DNA of 64,000 bases from an uncultured Desulfobacterales bacterium. Its GTDB lineage: Bacteria; Desulfobacterota; Desulfobulbia; Desulfobulbales; Desulfocapsaceae. The stretch lies in the NCBI GenBank assembly GCA_937915545.1, contig CALGIJ010000007.1, positions 44,246-108,245 of the forward strand. Reading direction: 5' to 3'. The notes beneath the pieces were generated by a model. It worked only from the letters and a program-made list of their open reading frames with translations. It had not been told where the DNA came from and searched no databases. Of this stretch, positions 7,329-15,698 are shown in pieces. Position numbers and translations under genes: made by a program. Each line of letters opens with the position of its first letter. The stretch's first letter is position 1.

Positions 7329-8558
7329 ATGAAGAAAAGGACGTGGATTTTACCCTGGGTTATGGCGGCGGCGGCACTGCTGTTCGGCAGCAACACCATG
7401 GCGGCCGACGAGACCAAGGCGGCCCCGGCGGGCGATGCGGCAGCGGCCCCGACCATCACCATCGACAAGAGCGAAATCAGCAACGGCGGTGTGATCAAGG
7501 TCACTGGCAAGGCCCCGGCAGGCAAGCCGGTCTACCTCGAGGTGTGGGCCGATGGGCACGACGTCCGCGCCAGCCGTTTCGACGCCGAGCCGGACAAGGA
7601 TACCGGCAAGCGTCCCTATATCTTCTATATCACCGGGGAAATGCCCGCCTATTACAAGATCTTCGTCCCCAAGGACCTCAAGAAGGTCATTGACGAGGAG
7701 AAGAAGCTCGGCAACAAGTGGAGCTACTCCAAGCTGCTCAAGGATCTCGGCGCCGACGCCGCCTACTCCGTGCCGGCGAAGATCAAAATCGACCGTCACC
7801 AGTCGTCGTTGATGGCGAGCATCATCGGCAGCCGCGGACCGCTCCTCGAAGCCATGGACGAGAAGCAGAACCGTGGTAGGTCGATGCAGCTGGTCAAGGC
7901 CCGCTTCCGCTCCATCGGCAATGTCTTCGCCCCGGAGATCGACCTCAAGCCGGATGGCTCCTTCACCGCCGAGTTGACGCTGCGTAAAGGTATTGCCCCC
8001 GGTGAATACAAGATCGCCGCCGTGGTCGACAAGCAGACCCGCAGCGAGGTGAAGACTTTCGAGAACAAGATTTCCTTCCCCACCGTGTACCTGGCCAACG
8101 CCGGCACCAGCCTCAACCTCGTCTGGCCCTTCCTGCTCACCCTGGCCGTGGCCATCTTCGGCGTGCTCATGGGCGCTGGCGGCGGTTTCATCATGAACCC
8201 CCTGCTTCTCGCCCTCTTCCCGGCCCTGCCCCATACCGTGGTTGCCGGCACCGTCACCCCCACCGTGCTCTTCTCCCAGGGCAGTGGTATCTTCAACTAC
8301 AGCAAGATCAATTTCATCAGCTGGAAACTCGGCTGCGGCATCGGCGCCGCCATGCTCCTCGGTGGTTTCATCGGACCGAAATTGACCGAGATGATCACCC
8401 TGGCGCAGTTCAAGTTCGCTTTCGGTTGGATCCTCCTCATCCTCGCCGCCTTGATGGCATGGCAGACCACTCCCGGCTATCTCGCCAGCAACAAGAAGGA
8501 GCAGGCCATTCTCAAGGAGTTCAAAAAGCGCGCCGAAGAAGCGGCCAAGAAGAAATAA
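7329..8558 (+). CDS. TauE/SafE permease N-terminal half with large exported domain
   Basis: A 409-residue protein. A signal peptide or anchor (residues 1-26, ending SNTMAA) is followed by about 220 residues of predicted periplasmic domain with a beta-rich start (ITIDKSEISNGGVIKVTGKAP). Then come four membrane helices containing the first TauE/SafE repeat (GAGGGFIMNPLL, near residue 280). TauE/SafE proteins export or import sulfite, sulfoacetate and other small sulfur or organic anions. A normal member has two such repeats; here the second is on the next gene, 27 bases downstream. The C-terminus is Lys-rich (KKRAEEAAKKK). The start at 7329 has a strong AGAGGAG site and directly precedes the signal sequence. 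Confidence 0.88.
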   Translation: MKKRTWILPWVMAAAALLFGSNTMAADETKAAPAGDAAAAPTITIDKSEISNGGVIKVTGKAPAGKPVYLEVWADGHDVRASRFDAEPDKDTGKRPYIFYITGEMPAYYKIFVPKDLKKVIDEEKKLGNKWSYSKLLKDLGADAAYSVPAKIKIDRHQSSLMASIIGSRGPLLEAMDEKQNRGRSMQLVKARFRSIGNVFAPEIDLKPDGSFTAELTLRKGIAPGEYKIAAVVDKQTRSEVKTFENKISFPTVYLANAGTSLNLVWPFLLTLAVAIFGVLMGAGGGFIMNPLLLALFPALPHTVVAGTVTPTVLFSQGSGIFNYSKINFISWKLGCGIGAAMLLGGFIGPKLTEMITLAQFKFAFGWILLILAALMAWQTTPGYLASNKKEQAILKEFKKRAEEAAKKK

Positions 8559-8585
8559 GTAACCTACATTCGGGAGGATACAGAT

Positions 8586-8975
8586 ATGAAAGTGGAATTT
8601 TGGGGACAGGAATTCAAGGTCAACATGGTCGTCGGCTGTATCGGCGGCTTTCTCATCGCCGTGCTCTCGTCGATGTTCGGCTTCGGCGGCGGGCCGTTCA
8701 TGGTGCCGCTGATGACCGTGGCGCTGCGTCTGCCCATGTACATCGTCGTCGGCAGCTCGCTCCTGGCCATCTTCTTCAACACCTCGGTCAGCACCATTCG
8801 TCACTACCAGTTCGGCAACTTCGACCTGATCTTCTTCTTGGCGATGTTCCCGGCGGCGATTCTCGGCGGCTATATCGCCCCGCAGATCGCCAAGCGTGTC
8901 AGCCCGCTCGTCGTCAAGCGTGTCGCCGTCGTCGGTCTGACTCTGCTCGCCCTCAACCTGCTCGGCGTCTATTGA
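8586..8975 (+). CDS. TauE/SafE permease C-terminal half (split partner)
   Basis: A 129-residue protein with four membrane helices. It corresponds to the second repeat of a TauE/SafE permease: FGFGGGPFMVPL near residue 33 and a final VKRVAVVGLTLLALN helix. It has its own ribosome binding site (GGGAGGATACAGAT) and no sign of a broken frame, so it is a genuine separate subunit and not a pseudogene fragment. It should assemble with the product of 7329-8558 to give the eight-helix transporter. An intrinsic terminator follows. Confidence 0.88.
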   Translation: MKVEFWGQEFKVNMVVGCIGGFLIAVLSSMFGFGGGPFMVPLMTVALRLPMYIVVGSSLLAIFFNTSVSTIRHYQFGNFDLIFFLAMFPAAILGGYIAPQIAKRVSPLVVKRVAVVGLTLLALNLLGVY

Positions 8976-9003
8976 TTGCTCGCCGGCAGTGAAATGCTCC
9001 CCG

Positions 9004-9046
9004 CGGGGAGGGTTGGACCTCGGTCCGGCCCTCCCCGTTTTTTTTT
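9004..9046 (+). terminator. Rho-independent terminator after split permease
   Basis: A 9-bp stem (CGGGGAGGG / CCCTCCCCG) encloses an inner GGAC..GTCC stem and is followed by nine T residues. It lies 28 bases after the permease stop codon. Confidence 0.93.
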
Positions 9047-9075
9047 GGCGGTCTGGGGCGGGATGGCGGGCGTCC

Positions 9076-9480
9076 TCAGCCCAGTTCATCGACCACCAGC
9101 CGCGCCATCTCGCGAACCTGTGGGTCGGGGTCGTCGAGGTGGCGGGCCACCAGTTGCCGGACGCTCTCACCGCCGATGATGGCGAGCAGGGAGAGGGCCT
9201 CGCCGCGCCACAGGGGCTCCTGTTCGTCGAGAAGTTTCGCCAGGGAGGGGACCGCCAGTTGCAGCTTGTCCGGTTGCAGCTCCTTCAGTTCCTCAAAGAG
9301 CACGGACATGCCGAGGCGCACCGCCAGGCGCTGGTCGCGCAGCAGGTGACCGGTCCAGGCGTAGTAACGCGGGTCGCGACGGAACATGACGACGATGTTC
9401 TCCACCAGGCCCTGGTCGATGAAATCAGCGATGACCTTCTTCAGTTCGTCGTCTTCGACGTCTGCTCGTTGCGGGTTCAT
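9076..9480 (-). CDS. HEAT-repeat protein
   Basis: A 134-residue alpha-helical protein with HEAT-like repeats. The clearest unit is at the C-terminus (GGESVRQLVARHLDDPDPQV followed by a REMARLVVDEL helix), with a second at WRGEALSLLAIIGG. HEAT solenoids mediate protein-protein contacts. No signal peptide. The ATG at 9480 is chosen because the frame upstream gives Arg/Pro-rich, unstructured sequence. Partner unknown; the neighbours are transcribed in the opposite direction. Confidence 0.8.
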   Translation of the reverse strand: MNPQRADVEDDELKKVIADFIDQGLVENIVVMFRRDPRYYAWTGHLLRDQRLAVRLGMSVLFEELKELQPDKLQLAVPSLAKLLDEQEPLWRGEALSLLAIIGGESVRQLVARHLDDPDPQVREMARLVVDELG

Positions 9481-9620
9481 GGTTCTGCGGGGATGTACTT
9501 TTGAAAGAAAGGGGCTACAATGAACATGTTGTCTCCAGAGCATGCTGCGAGGCCTTGTCAAAGGCAAGGGATTTCTCATCGGCTAGTGGTCTATAGAACC
9601 CAGGGGAGGGCAGGCAAACG

Positions 9621-10193
9621 ATGGCGAAAAGGATGCGGTGGCAAGCGATGACGGTTCTGATGGTGGCGATGCTCTCCCTCTCCGGCTGCGGGCAGGCGCC
9701 GCATCTGGTGCATATCAGCTCCGAGCCTTCCGGTGCCATGGTCTTTTATAACGACAGGGTCATTGGCGAGACGCCGATGGACACCCTCATCGAGGATCGC
9801 GCCGGTGATTACAGCGTCTACTCCTTTCGGGTGGTCAAGGAAGACTATGTGCCCGAGCGACGGGTCTTCAAAGAGCAGCTCTACCATCAGACGGTGGCCG
9901 AGCTCATCCCCCCGGCCTTGCACTTCGTGCTCGAAGAGCGCAAGAAGTACAACATCCACATCACCTCCGAGCCCAGCGGGGCACTGGTCTCCTTGAACGG
10001 CGAGCTCCTTGGCGAAACCCCGCTGGTGGCGGTGCTGCGCGAGCGGGTCGGCAACCCGCGCATCTTCGACTTCGTCGCGGTCAAGGAAGGCTATGCCATG
10101 GGGCGGCAGGAACTGCGCGAGTTCCTGCCCAAAGACGACGGCACTGTCTTCGTGTTCCCCGAGACCCTGCACTTCGCACTGCAGCCCCAGTGA
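9621..10193 (+). CDS. Lipoprotein with two PEGA domains
   Basis: A 190-residue predicted outer-membrane or periplasmic lipoprotein. The signal peptide ends in the lipobox LSGC (Cys near residue 23). Two PEGA repeats follow: HISSEPSGAMVFYNDRVIGE near residue 31, and HITSEPSGALVSLNGELLGE near residue 113, each ending in a GxTP turn. PEGA domains are small beta modules found in surface proteins. The HAD gene follows after 34 bases. Confidence 0.87.
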   Translation: MAKRMRWQAMTVLMVAMLSLSGCGQAPHLVHISSEPSGAMVFYNDRVIGETPMDTLIEDRAGDYSVYSFRVVKEDYVPERRVFKEQLYHQTVAELIPPALHFVLEERKKYNIHITSEPSGALVSLNGELLGETPLVAVLRERVGNPRIFDFVAVKEGYAMGRQELREFLPKDDGTVFVFPETLHFALQPQ

Positions 10194-10227
10194 TCTTCGT
10201 CAATTCGACCCGCCATGGAGTGAAACC

Positions 10228-10698
10228 ATGCTGACCATTGCCATTCCCGGCGGGGCGCCGCTGTGCATCGCCAACCTCCTCCTCGACTATAACGGCACCC
10301 TGGCGCGCGACGGCGAGTTGCTGCCGGGAGTGGCCGAGCGGCTGCAGGCTCTCGCCGCCCATCTCGACATCCATGTCCTCACCGCCGACACCCATGGCAC
10401 GGTGGCTGAGAAACTCGCCGGTCTGCCCTGTCGGCTGGCGGTGATCGGCAGCGATCGCCAGGACCAGAGAAAACTCGAATATCTCGCAGAAATCGCATGC
10501 AAAAACACCGTTGCCGTCGGCAATGGCCGTAACGATGCCCTGATGCTGCGCGAGGCCCTGCTTGGCATTTGCCTGGTCCAGGAAGAAGGGGCTGCCACCC
10601 TGGCCATGACGGCGGCGGATGTGGTTGCCAGGAATATCGTCGATGTGCTCGATATGTTTATTTATCCATCGCGCCTTGTTGCGACGTTGCGCAATTGA
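10228..10698 (+). CDS. Soluble HAD-family protein (P-type-ATPase-like, COG4087)
   Basis: A 156-residue soluble HAD protein. Motif I is LDYNGTLARDG near residue 19, with Asp nucleophile and Asn replacing the usual second Asp. VLTADTHG is motif II, and VGNGRNDALM near residue 102 is motif III/IV. The pattern matches the 'soluble P-type ATPase' group, which resembles the phosphorylation and nucleotide-binding core of metal-transport ATPases without membrane helices. The Asn in motif I is typical of P-type ATPase relatives (DKTGT variants) and departs from phosphatases. The substrate is unknown. Confidence 0.82.
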   Translation: MLTIAIPGGAPLCIANLLLDYNGTLARDGELLPGVAERLQALAAHLDIHVLTADTHGTVAEKLAGLPCRLAVIGSDRQDQRKLEYLAEIACKNTVAVGNGRNDALMLREALLGICLVQEEGAATLAMTAADVVARNIVDVLDMFIYPSRLVATLRN

Positions 10699-11091
10699 CA
10701 AACGGAACTTGCGTGCTGGGCAATGCTGGTGCCGACGAACCTCGAGGGTCTTGGCAACATCGAAAAACATCACAAAAATGTATAAAAATTTGGGCCAGGC
10801 GACGCTTTTGCAGGATCGAAAAAATTTTCTCGCGCCGGGGAAAAGCCCGGAAAAATGGTTGCGTCGCCAAGACCAATCAGCTAGCATGAAGGCGCTGTCG
10901 GAGGGGCGGAAAATCGGTGCAGAGATCGAATGTATTCAATTTCAGTATACCGATTTTCCCCTCTGCAAACATGCTCCAAAGTCAGGGTCGTTGAGGATAC
11001 CAATGGCGTCCCGCGGGGCGAAATGCCGCTTCCCGGAGGTCGTCACGGGTCTACAGAAGCAAAAAGCTGTATCAACACTGGAGGAAAAAGT
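10699..11091 (+). other. 393-base leader region of the liv operon with two inverted repeats
   Basis: No gene seen. GGCGACGC (10798-10805) pairs perfectly with GCGTCGCC (10861-10868) and encloses a small CCGGG/CCCGG hairpin. GGAAAATCGGT (10908-10918) pairs with ACCGATTTTCC (10949-10959) around a 30-base loop that itself contains GAATGTATTC. The region is relatively AT-rich and sits directly upstream of livK, so it probably carries the promoter and regulatory elements. The livK ribosome binding site (GGAGGAAAAAGT) is at its end. I do not recognise a known riboswitch. Confidence 0.5.
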
Positions 11092-12288
11092 ATGTTGAAG
11101 CGTAGGAATTCCTTGTTTTCCATGATGGTAGCCGCCGGCTTGTCGCTGGCGATGATCGGCTCCGCCGGTGCCGCCGACAAGGTCGTCAAGGTTGCCACCC
11201 AGTCCCCGCTTTCCGGCGATCAGTCGGTTGTCGGTGTCGACATCAAGCGTGGTGCCGAGCTCGCCCTCGAGCAACTGGGCGCGCCTCTCGCGGCCATGGG
11301 CTTCAAGGTCGAACTCGCCCCCTTCGACGACCAGGCCAACCCCGATGCCGGCGTTGCCAACGCCAAGCGCATCGTCTCCGACCCGGCGGTTCTCGCCGTC
11401 GTCGGTCACTACAACTCCGGCGTACAGATTCCCTCCTCCGAGGTTTACCATACCTCCGGCCTGGTCAACGTCTCCCCGGCCAACACCAATCCCAAGGTCA
11501 CCACCCGCGGCTATCTCGAAGTCAACCGCATCGTCGGTCGCGATGACGTCCAGGGCGTGGTCGGCGCCGACTTCGCCGCCGCCAAGGGCATCAAGACCGC
11601 TTTCGTCGTCCATGACAAATCTGCTTACGGCCAGGGTATCGCCGAGTTCTTCAAGAAACGCGCTGAAGAGAACAAGATCAAGGTTCTCGGTTTTGAAGGC
11701 ACCGAAGAGAAAGCCAACTTCGACGCCCTGCTGTCGCCGATCGTCGCCGGCAACCCCGACCTCATCTATTTCGGCGGCATGGCCTTCCAGGCTGCGGTTC
11801 TCTTCAAGCAGGCCCGCGAGAGGGGCTATGAGGGCATGTTCCTCAGCGACGACGGCTTCGACTCCCCCGACGCCGCGAAGATCGGTGGCAAGACCCTGAT
11901 CGCCGGCACCGGCACCTACTACTCGACCGTTTCCGGTCCGGCCTCCGTCTATCCGGGCACCGCCAAGTTCATTACCGACTTCAAAGCCAAGTACAACGCC
12001 GACCCGCAGCCCTTCGCCGCTCAGGGCTATGACTCCATGGGCATCTCCCTGAAAGCCATCGAGATGGCCGCCGCCGCCAACAAGAACGAGGTTCCCACTC
12101 GTGAGGCGGTCGCCAAGGCTGTCCGTGCCCTGAAGGCCTACAAAGGCATCACCGGCACCTACACCTTCAACGAAATCGGCGATCCCGAGAAAGCCCTCTA
12201 CTTTGTTATCCAGGTCAAATCCGCCGATCCGGCCGCGTGGGCCAGCAATCCCATCGTCCAGACCCTCGAGATTGCGCCTCCCAAGTAA
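11092..12288 (+). CDS. livK: Branched-chain amino-acid ABC transporter, substrate-binding protein
   Basis: A 398-residue periplasmic binding protein of the LivK/BraC (Leu/Ile/Val-binding) family. A Sec signal peptide spans residues 1-25 (cleavage after SAGAA). The mature protein starts with the family motif VKVATQSPLSGDQSVVGVDI and includes NPDAGVANAKRIVSDPAV and VSPANTNPKVTTRGY. It delivers Leu, Ile, Val or related compounds to LivHM. A strong GGAGG site precedes the ATG. It is separated from livH by an attenuator-like hairpin, which would explain the usual excess of binding protein over permease. Confidence 0.96.
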   Translation: MLKRRNSLFSMMVAAGLSLAMIGSAGAADKVVKVATQSPLSGDQSVVGVDIKRGAELALEQLGAPLAAMGFKVELAPFDDQANPDAGVANAKRIVSDPAVLAVVGHYNSGVQIPSSEVYHTSGLVNVSPANTNPKVTTRGYLEVNRIVGRDDVQGVVGADFAAAKGIKTAFVVHDKSAYGQGIAEFFKKRAEENKIKVLGFEGTEEKANFDALLSPIVAGNPDLIYFGGMAFQAAVLFKQARERGYEGMFLSDDGFDSPDAAKIGGKTLIAGTGTYYSTVSGPASVYPGTAKFITDFKAKYNADPQPFAAQGYDSMGISLKAIEMAAAANKNEVPTREAVAKAVRALKAYKGITGTYTFNEIGDPEKALYFVIQVKSADPAAWASNPIVQTLEIAPPK

Positions 12289-12308
12289 GACTTCCTAGGT
12301 TCCTTGTC

Positions 12309-12346
12309 CCGGCCCTTTGCCCAAACGAGTAAAGGGCCGGTTCTTT
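12309..12346 (+). terminator. Intercistronic hairpin/attenuator between livK and livH
   Basis: CCGGCCCTTT (12309-12318) pairs with AAAGGGCCGG (12331-12340) around a 12-base loop; TTCTTTAT follows. The tail is only partly T-rich, so it probably gives partial termination or protects livK mRNA and does not fully stop transcription. Confidence 0.8.
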
Positions 12347-12366
12347 ATCAACTCTGGGGAGTCCAT

Positions 12367-13539
12367 ATGAAACAATTCCTTAGATACCTCAATGTCAAAG
12401 AGTTAGTGCGGCCCATCGGGCAGATGCTCGCCTTTTCCCTGGGCAGCGCCGCCGTCATGTCGGCGATCATCCTCGTCCTCGCCCTCGTTCTCGACAAGAC
12501 TGCCGTCGGCACCGCCCTGGTCAACAAACTCAACGTTTCTCTCTTTTCCTATACTCTCTCCAACCTTCCCCAGGTGGTCATCGACGGCCTGACCATCGGC
12601 TTCGTCTACGCCGCCATCGCCCTCGGCTACACCATGGTGTACGGGGTGCTGCAGTTCATCAACTTCGCCCATAGCGAGATCTTCGCCGTCGGCGCCTTCG
12701 TCGGCGTCGAAGTGCTCATTTTCCTGCAGACGCTCGGGGTGCTCTCCGGCGCGTCGGTGTTCATGGCCTATGCCTACCTCAGTCTCGCGATTCTGCTGGC
12801 CATGCTCGCCGCCGGCGGTCTCGCCGTTACCGTGGAAAAAATCGCCTATCGCCCCCTGCGCAACGCGCCCCGCTTGGTGCCGCTGACCGCGGCGATCGGC
12901 GTCTCCTTTCTTCTTCAGGACCTCATCCGCCTCGTCGAGGGTCTGACCACTGGACAGTTCAACCGCATCATTCCCACCTTCGGCAACTTCGACGACCGCA
13001 TCACCGGCAAGATGACCCTTGGCGCCACCAAGCTCTTCATCGGCATCTCGGTCAAGTCGATCATCGTCATCGTCGCTGCGGTGCTGATGCTCGTCGCCCT
13101 CAACTATCTGGTCAACGCGACAAAGGTCGGCAAGGCCATCCGCGCCGTCTCCCAGGATATGCGCACGGCGAGCCTGATGGGCATCAATGTCAACCGCATC
13201 ATCTCCATCACCTTCCTCGTCGGCGGTCTGCTCGGCGGCGCGGCCGGTCTGCTCTATGCCCTCAAGTTCACCCGCATCGACCCCTTCATCGGCTTCTTCC
13301 CGGGTATCAAGGCCTTTACCGCCGCGGTTCTCGGCGGTATCGGCAATATGACCGGGGCGCTGCTCGGCGGCATCATACTTGGACTCCTGGAAACCTTCGC
13401 CGGCTCCTATCTCGGGGTCTTCACCATGGGGGCGGCGGGTTCCGAATACAAGGACATCTTCGCCTTCAGTATCCTTATCCTTGTCCTCATCTTCCGACCG
13501 CAGGGCCTGATGGGCAAAAACGTCGGTCAGAAAGCATAG
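12367..13539 (+). CDS. livH: Branched-chain amino-acid ABC transporter, permease LivH
   Basis: A 390-residue inner-membrane permease. The LivH core begins near residue 65 (IDGLTIGFVYAAIALGYTMV, then YGVLQFINFAHSEIF). The loop AVSQDMRTASLMGINVNRII is the EAA-like contact with the ATPase subunits. It is about 90 residues longer than E. coli LivH because of an N-terminal extension with an extra hydrophobic helix (residues 17-40), seen also in related anaerobes. GGGGAG precedes the ATG. livM follows after 9 bases. Confidence 0.95.
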   Translation: MKQFLRYLNVKELVRPIGQMLAFSLGSAAVMSAIILVLALVLDKTAVGTALVNKLNVSLFSYTLSNLPQVVIDGLTIGFVYAAIALGYTMVYGVLQFINFAHSEIFAVGAFVGVEVLIFLQTLGVLSGASVFMAYAYLSLAILLAMLAAGGLAVTVEKIAYRPLRNAPRLVPLTAAIGVSFLLQDLIRLVEGLTTGQFNRIIPTFGNFDDRITGKMTLGATKLFIGISVKSIIVIVAAVLMLVALNYLVNATKVGKAIRAVSQDMRTASLMGINVNRIISITFLVGGLLGGAAGLLYALKFTRIDPFIGFFPGIKAFTAAVLGGIGNMTGALLGGIILGLLETFAGSYLGVFTMGAAGSEYKDIFAFSILILVLIFRPQGLMGKNVGQKA

Positions 13540-13548
13540 GAGAACCTT

Positions 13549-14889
13549 ATGGCTGCAACGTCCTTCAAAGAAGTGTTCGATAAATTGAACCAGGGTGTGG
13601 TGGGGTATGTTGTCATCCTCCTCCATGTCGTGGCCGGCTCCTATCTGGTTTACTCCCAGCCGCGTTCGAACCTGGCCTTCCTCGTTTTCATCTCTTCCCT
13701 GTTGTCGCTCTATTTCTTCCGGGCCGACAACCGCTTCAAGATCCTCGTCGGTATGCTGCTGGCCCTGGTGATCATACCGGTCATCGGTGTGCGCAACATC
13801 TTCTACCTCGAGGTCATTTTCCAGATCAGCGTTTTCGCCGCACTGTCGCTGGGCCTCAATATCGTCGTCGGCTTCACCGGGCTGCTCAACCTCGGCTATG
13901 TCGCCTTCTACGCGGTAGGTGCCTATCTCTGGGCCTTTTTCGGTTCGCAGCAGTTCTATGTGCTCAACTACGCCCCAGGCACCCAGCCCCCGGATCTGCC
14001 CTTTCTGCTGCCGGGCGATGCCTTTTATCTCTTCCTGCTCGTGGCGGTGATCATCGCCGCCATCACCGGCATCCTCCTCGGCCTGCCGGTGATGCGCCTC
14101 AAGGGTGATTATCTGGCCATCGTCACCCTCGGCTTCGGCGAGGTTATCCGCGTTCTCGCCAACAACCTCGACAAACCGATCAACCTTACCAACGGGCCGC
14201 AGGGCATTACCCCGATCCAGCGACCGACCATGCCGGAATGGGTCGTCGACCTGTTCAATTCACTCTTCAGCGGCGTCATCGGCCACGACGTCAAGCTGGC
14301 CGATATGTACAACGTCATGTTCTATTTCTTTGCCTTGCTGGTCATCATCGCCATCATCTTCGTCACCAAGCGGCTCGACGACTCGAAGATCGGCCGTGCC
14401 TGGACGGCGGTGCGCGAGGACGAAATCGCCGCGGTCGCCCAGGGTATCCCCATCGTGCGCATGAAGCTGCTGGCCTTCGCCGTCGGCGCCTCCTTCGCCG
14501 GCCTGATGGGCGTGCTGCTCGCCGCCAGCCGGACCTTCATCAGCCCGGAGTCGTTCAACTTCATGCAGTCCATCGGCGTACTCTCCATGGTCATCCTCGG
14601 TGGTATTGGCTCGATACCCGGGGTTATTCTCGGGGCGGCGGTGCTGACCATTCTCAACCTCCAGGTGCTGCAGGGCTTCTCTCTCTACCTCAACGACCTC
14701 CGCCAGAGCGACGCGGTCATCCCGGTCATCAATTTCGCCTGGAAGGACCTCTCCACCCAGCTCGACCCGGCGAAATACCAGAAGCTGCTGTTCGGCCTCA
14801 TCCTCATCATCATGATGATCTTCCGGCCGGAGGGGCTGATTCCCGCCAAGCGCCGTAAACGGGATGTGTCCGTGGACGAGACCAAATAA
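13549..14889 (+). CDS. livM: Branched-chain amino-acid ABC transporter, permease LivM
   Basis: A 446-residue inner-membrane permease. The family core begins near residue 95 (FAALSLGLNIVVGFTGLLNL, then GYVAFYAVGAY). VMRLKGDYLAIVTLGFGEVI is the diagnostic central motif, and the coupling loop is AVREDEIAAVAQGIPIVRMK. About 80 N-terminal residues carry two extra hydrophobic segments. Partner of LivH in the membrane domain. Ribosome binding site AGGAGAACCTT. Confidence 0.96.
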   Translation: MAATSFKEVFDKLNQGVVGYVVILLHVVAGSYLVYSQPRSNLAFLVFISSLLSLYFFRADNRFKILVGMLLALVIIPVIGVRNIFYLEVIFQISVFAALSLGLNIVVGFTGLLNLGYVAFYAVGAYLWAFFGSQQFYVLNYAPGTQPPDLPFLLPGDAFYLFLLVAVIIAAITGILLGLPVMRLKGDYLAIVTLGFGEVIRVLANNLDKPINLTNGPQGITPIQRPTMPEWVVDLFNSLFSGVIGHDVKLADMYNVMFYFFALLVIIAIIFVTKRLDDSKIGRAWTAVREDEIAAVAQGIPIVRMKLLAFAVGASFAGLMGVLLAASRTFISPESFNFMQSIGVLSMVILGGIGSIPGVILGAAVLTILNLQVLQGFSLYLNDLRQSDAVIPVINFAWKDLSTQLDPAKYQKLLFGLILIIMMIFRPEGLIPAKRRKRDVSVDETK

Positions 14890-14903
14890 GGAGAACCGCG
14901 ATC

Positions 14904-15698
14904 ATGGCATTACTTGAAATGGCAAATATCACCAAGACCTTTGGTGGTTTGAAGGCGATCAGCGACGTCACCTTCTCTCTCGAGAAGGGGCGGATCGTCT
15001 CCATCATCGGTCCCAACGGTGCCGGGAAAACGACGTTCTTCAACACCCTCACCGGCATCTATCGCCCCGACACCGGTACCATCAAGTTCAACGGCAAATC
15101 CCTGGTCGGCCTGCGCACGGACCAGATCGCCGCCTGTGGCATCGCGCGGACCTTCCAGAACATCCGCCTCTTTGCCGACATGACGGTCATCGAGAACATC
15201 ATGGTTGGCATGCACGTCCACCTCAAGCAGTCGCCGCTGCAGACCTTGCTGCGCCTGCCGGGGTTCAACCGCGAGGAGAAGGAGGCCGAGGTCAAGGCCC
15301 TGCGCCTGATGCAGTATGTCGGTCTCAATAATGTCGAGAACGAGCTGGCCAAGAACCTCCCCTACGGTGCCCAGCGGCGCCTCGAGATCGCCAGGGCGCT
15401 GGCTGCGGACCCGCAGCTGCTGCTCCTCGACGAACCCGCGGCCGGCATGAACCCTCAGGAAACCGAGGATATCATCAAGCTCTTCCGGGACATCCGCGAC
15501 AACATGGGCATCACCATCCTCCTCATCGAGCATGACATGCGCGTGGTCATGAACATCTCCGAGGATATCTGCGTCATGGACTACGGCGAGAAGATCGCCC
15601 AGGGCAGCCCGGCGGAGATTCGCAACAACACCAAGGTTATCGAAGCCTACCTCGGTCGCGGTGCCGTCGCCGGGCAGCATGAGGAGAAGCTACAATGA
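14904..15698 (+). CDS. livG: Branched-chain amino-acid ABC transporter, ATPase LivG
   Basis: A 264-residue ABC ATPase. Walker A is GPNGAGKTT (near residue 37), the signature region is NLPYGAQRRLEIARAL (family variant of LSGGQ), Walker B is LLLLDEPAAGM, and the switch His is in LIEHDM. The NPQETEDI stretch and long insertion after Walker A are characteristic of LivG. It pairs with LivF to energise LivHM. The stop overlaps the livF start by 4 bases (ATGA), indicating translational coupling. Confidence 0.97.
   Translation: MALLEMANITKTFGGLKAISDVTFSLEKGRIVSIIGPNGAGKTTFFNTLTGIYRPDTGTIKFNGKSLVGLRTDQIAACGIARTFQNIRLFADMTVIENIMVGMHVHLKQSPLQTLLRLPGFNREEKEAEVKALRLMQYVGLNNVENELAKNLPYGAQRRLEIARALAADPQLLLLDEPAAGMNPQETEDIIKLFRDIRDNMGITILLIEHDMRVVMNISEDICVMDYGEKIAQGSPAEIRNNTKVIEAYLGRGAVAGQHEEKLQ

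Noticed and set aside
8586..8975. Second TauE/SafE half as a pseudogene fragment
   Set aside because: It has its own ribosome binding site, an intact frame from start to stop, conserved motifs and a terminator directly after it; a genuine split subunit is more likely.
7350..9170. 606-codon minus-strand frame opposite the split permease
   Set aside because: Glu/Gly/His-rich antisense shadow with no domain; the plus strand encodes recognisable TauE/SafE halves and a terminator.
10699..11091. Known riboswitch class in the liv leader
   Set aside because: The dyads do not match the conserved cores of lysine, glycine, SAM or c-di-GMP riboswitches that I can recall, so no class is claimed.
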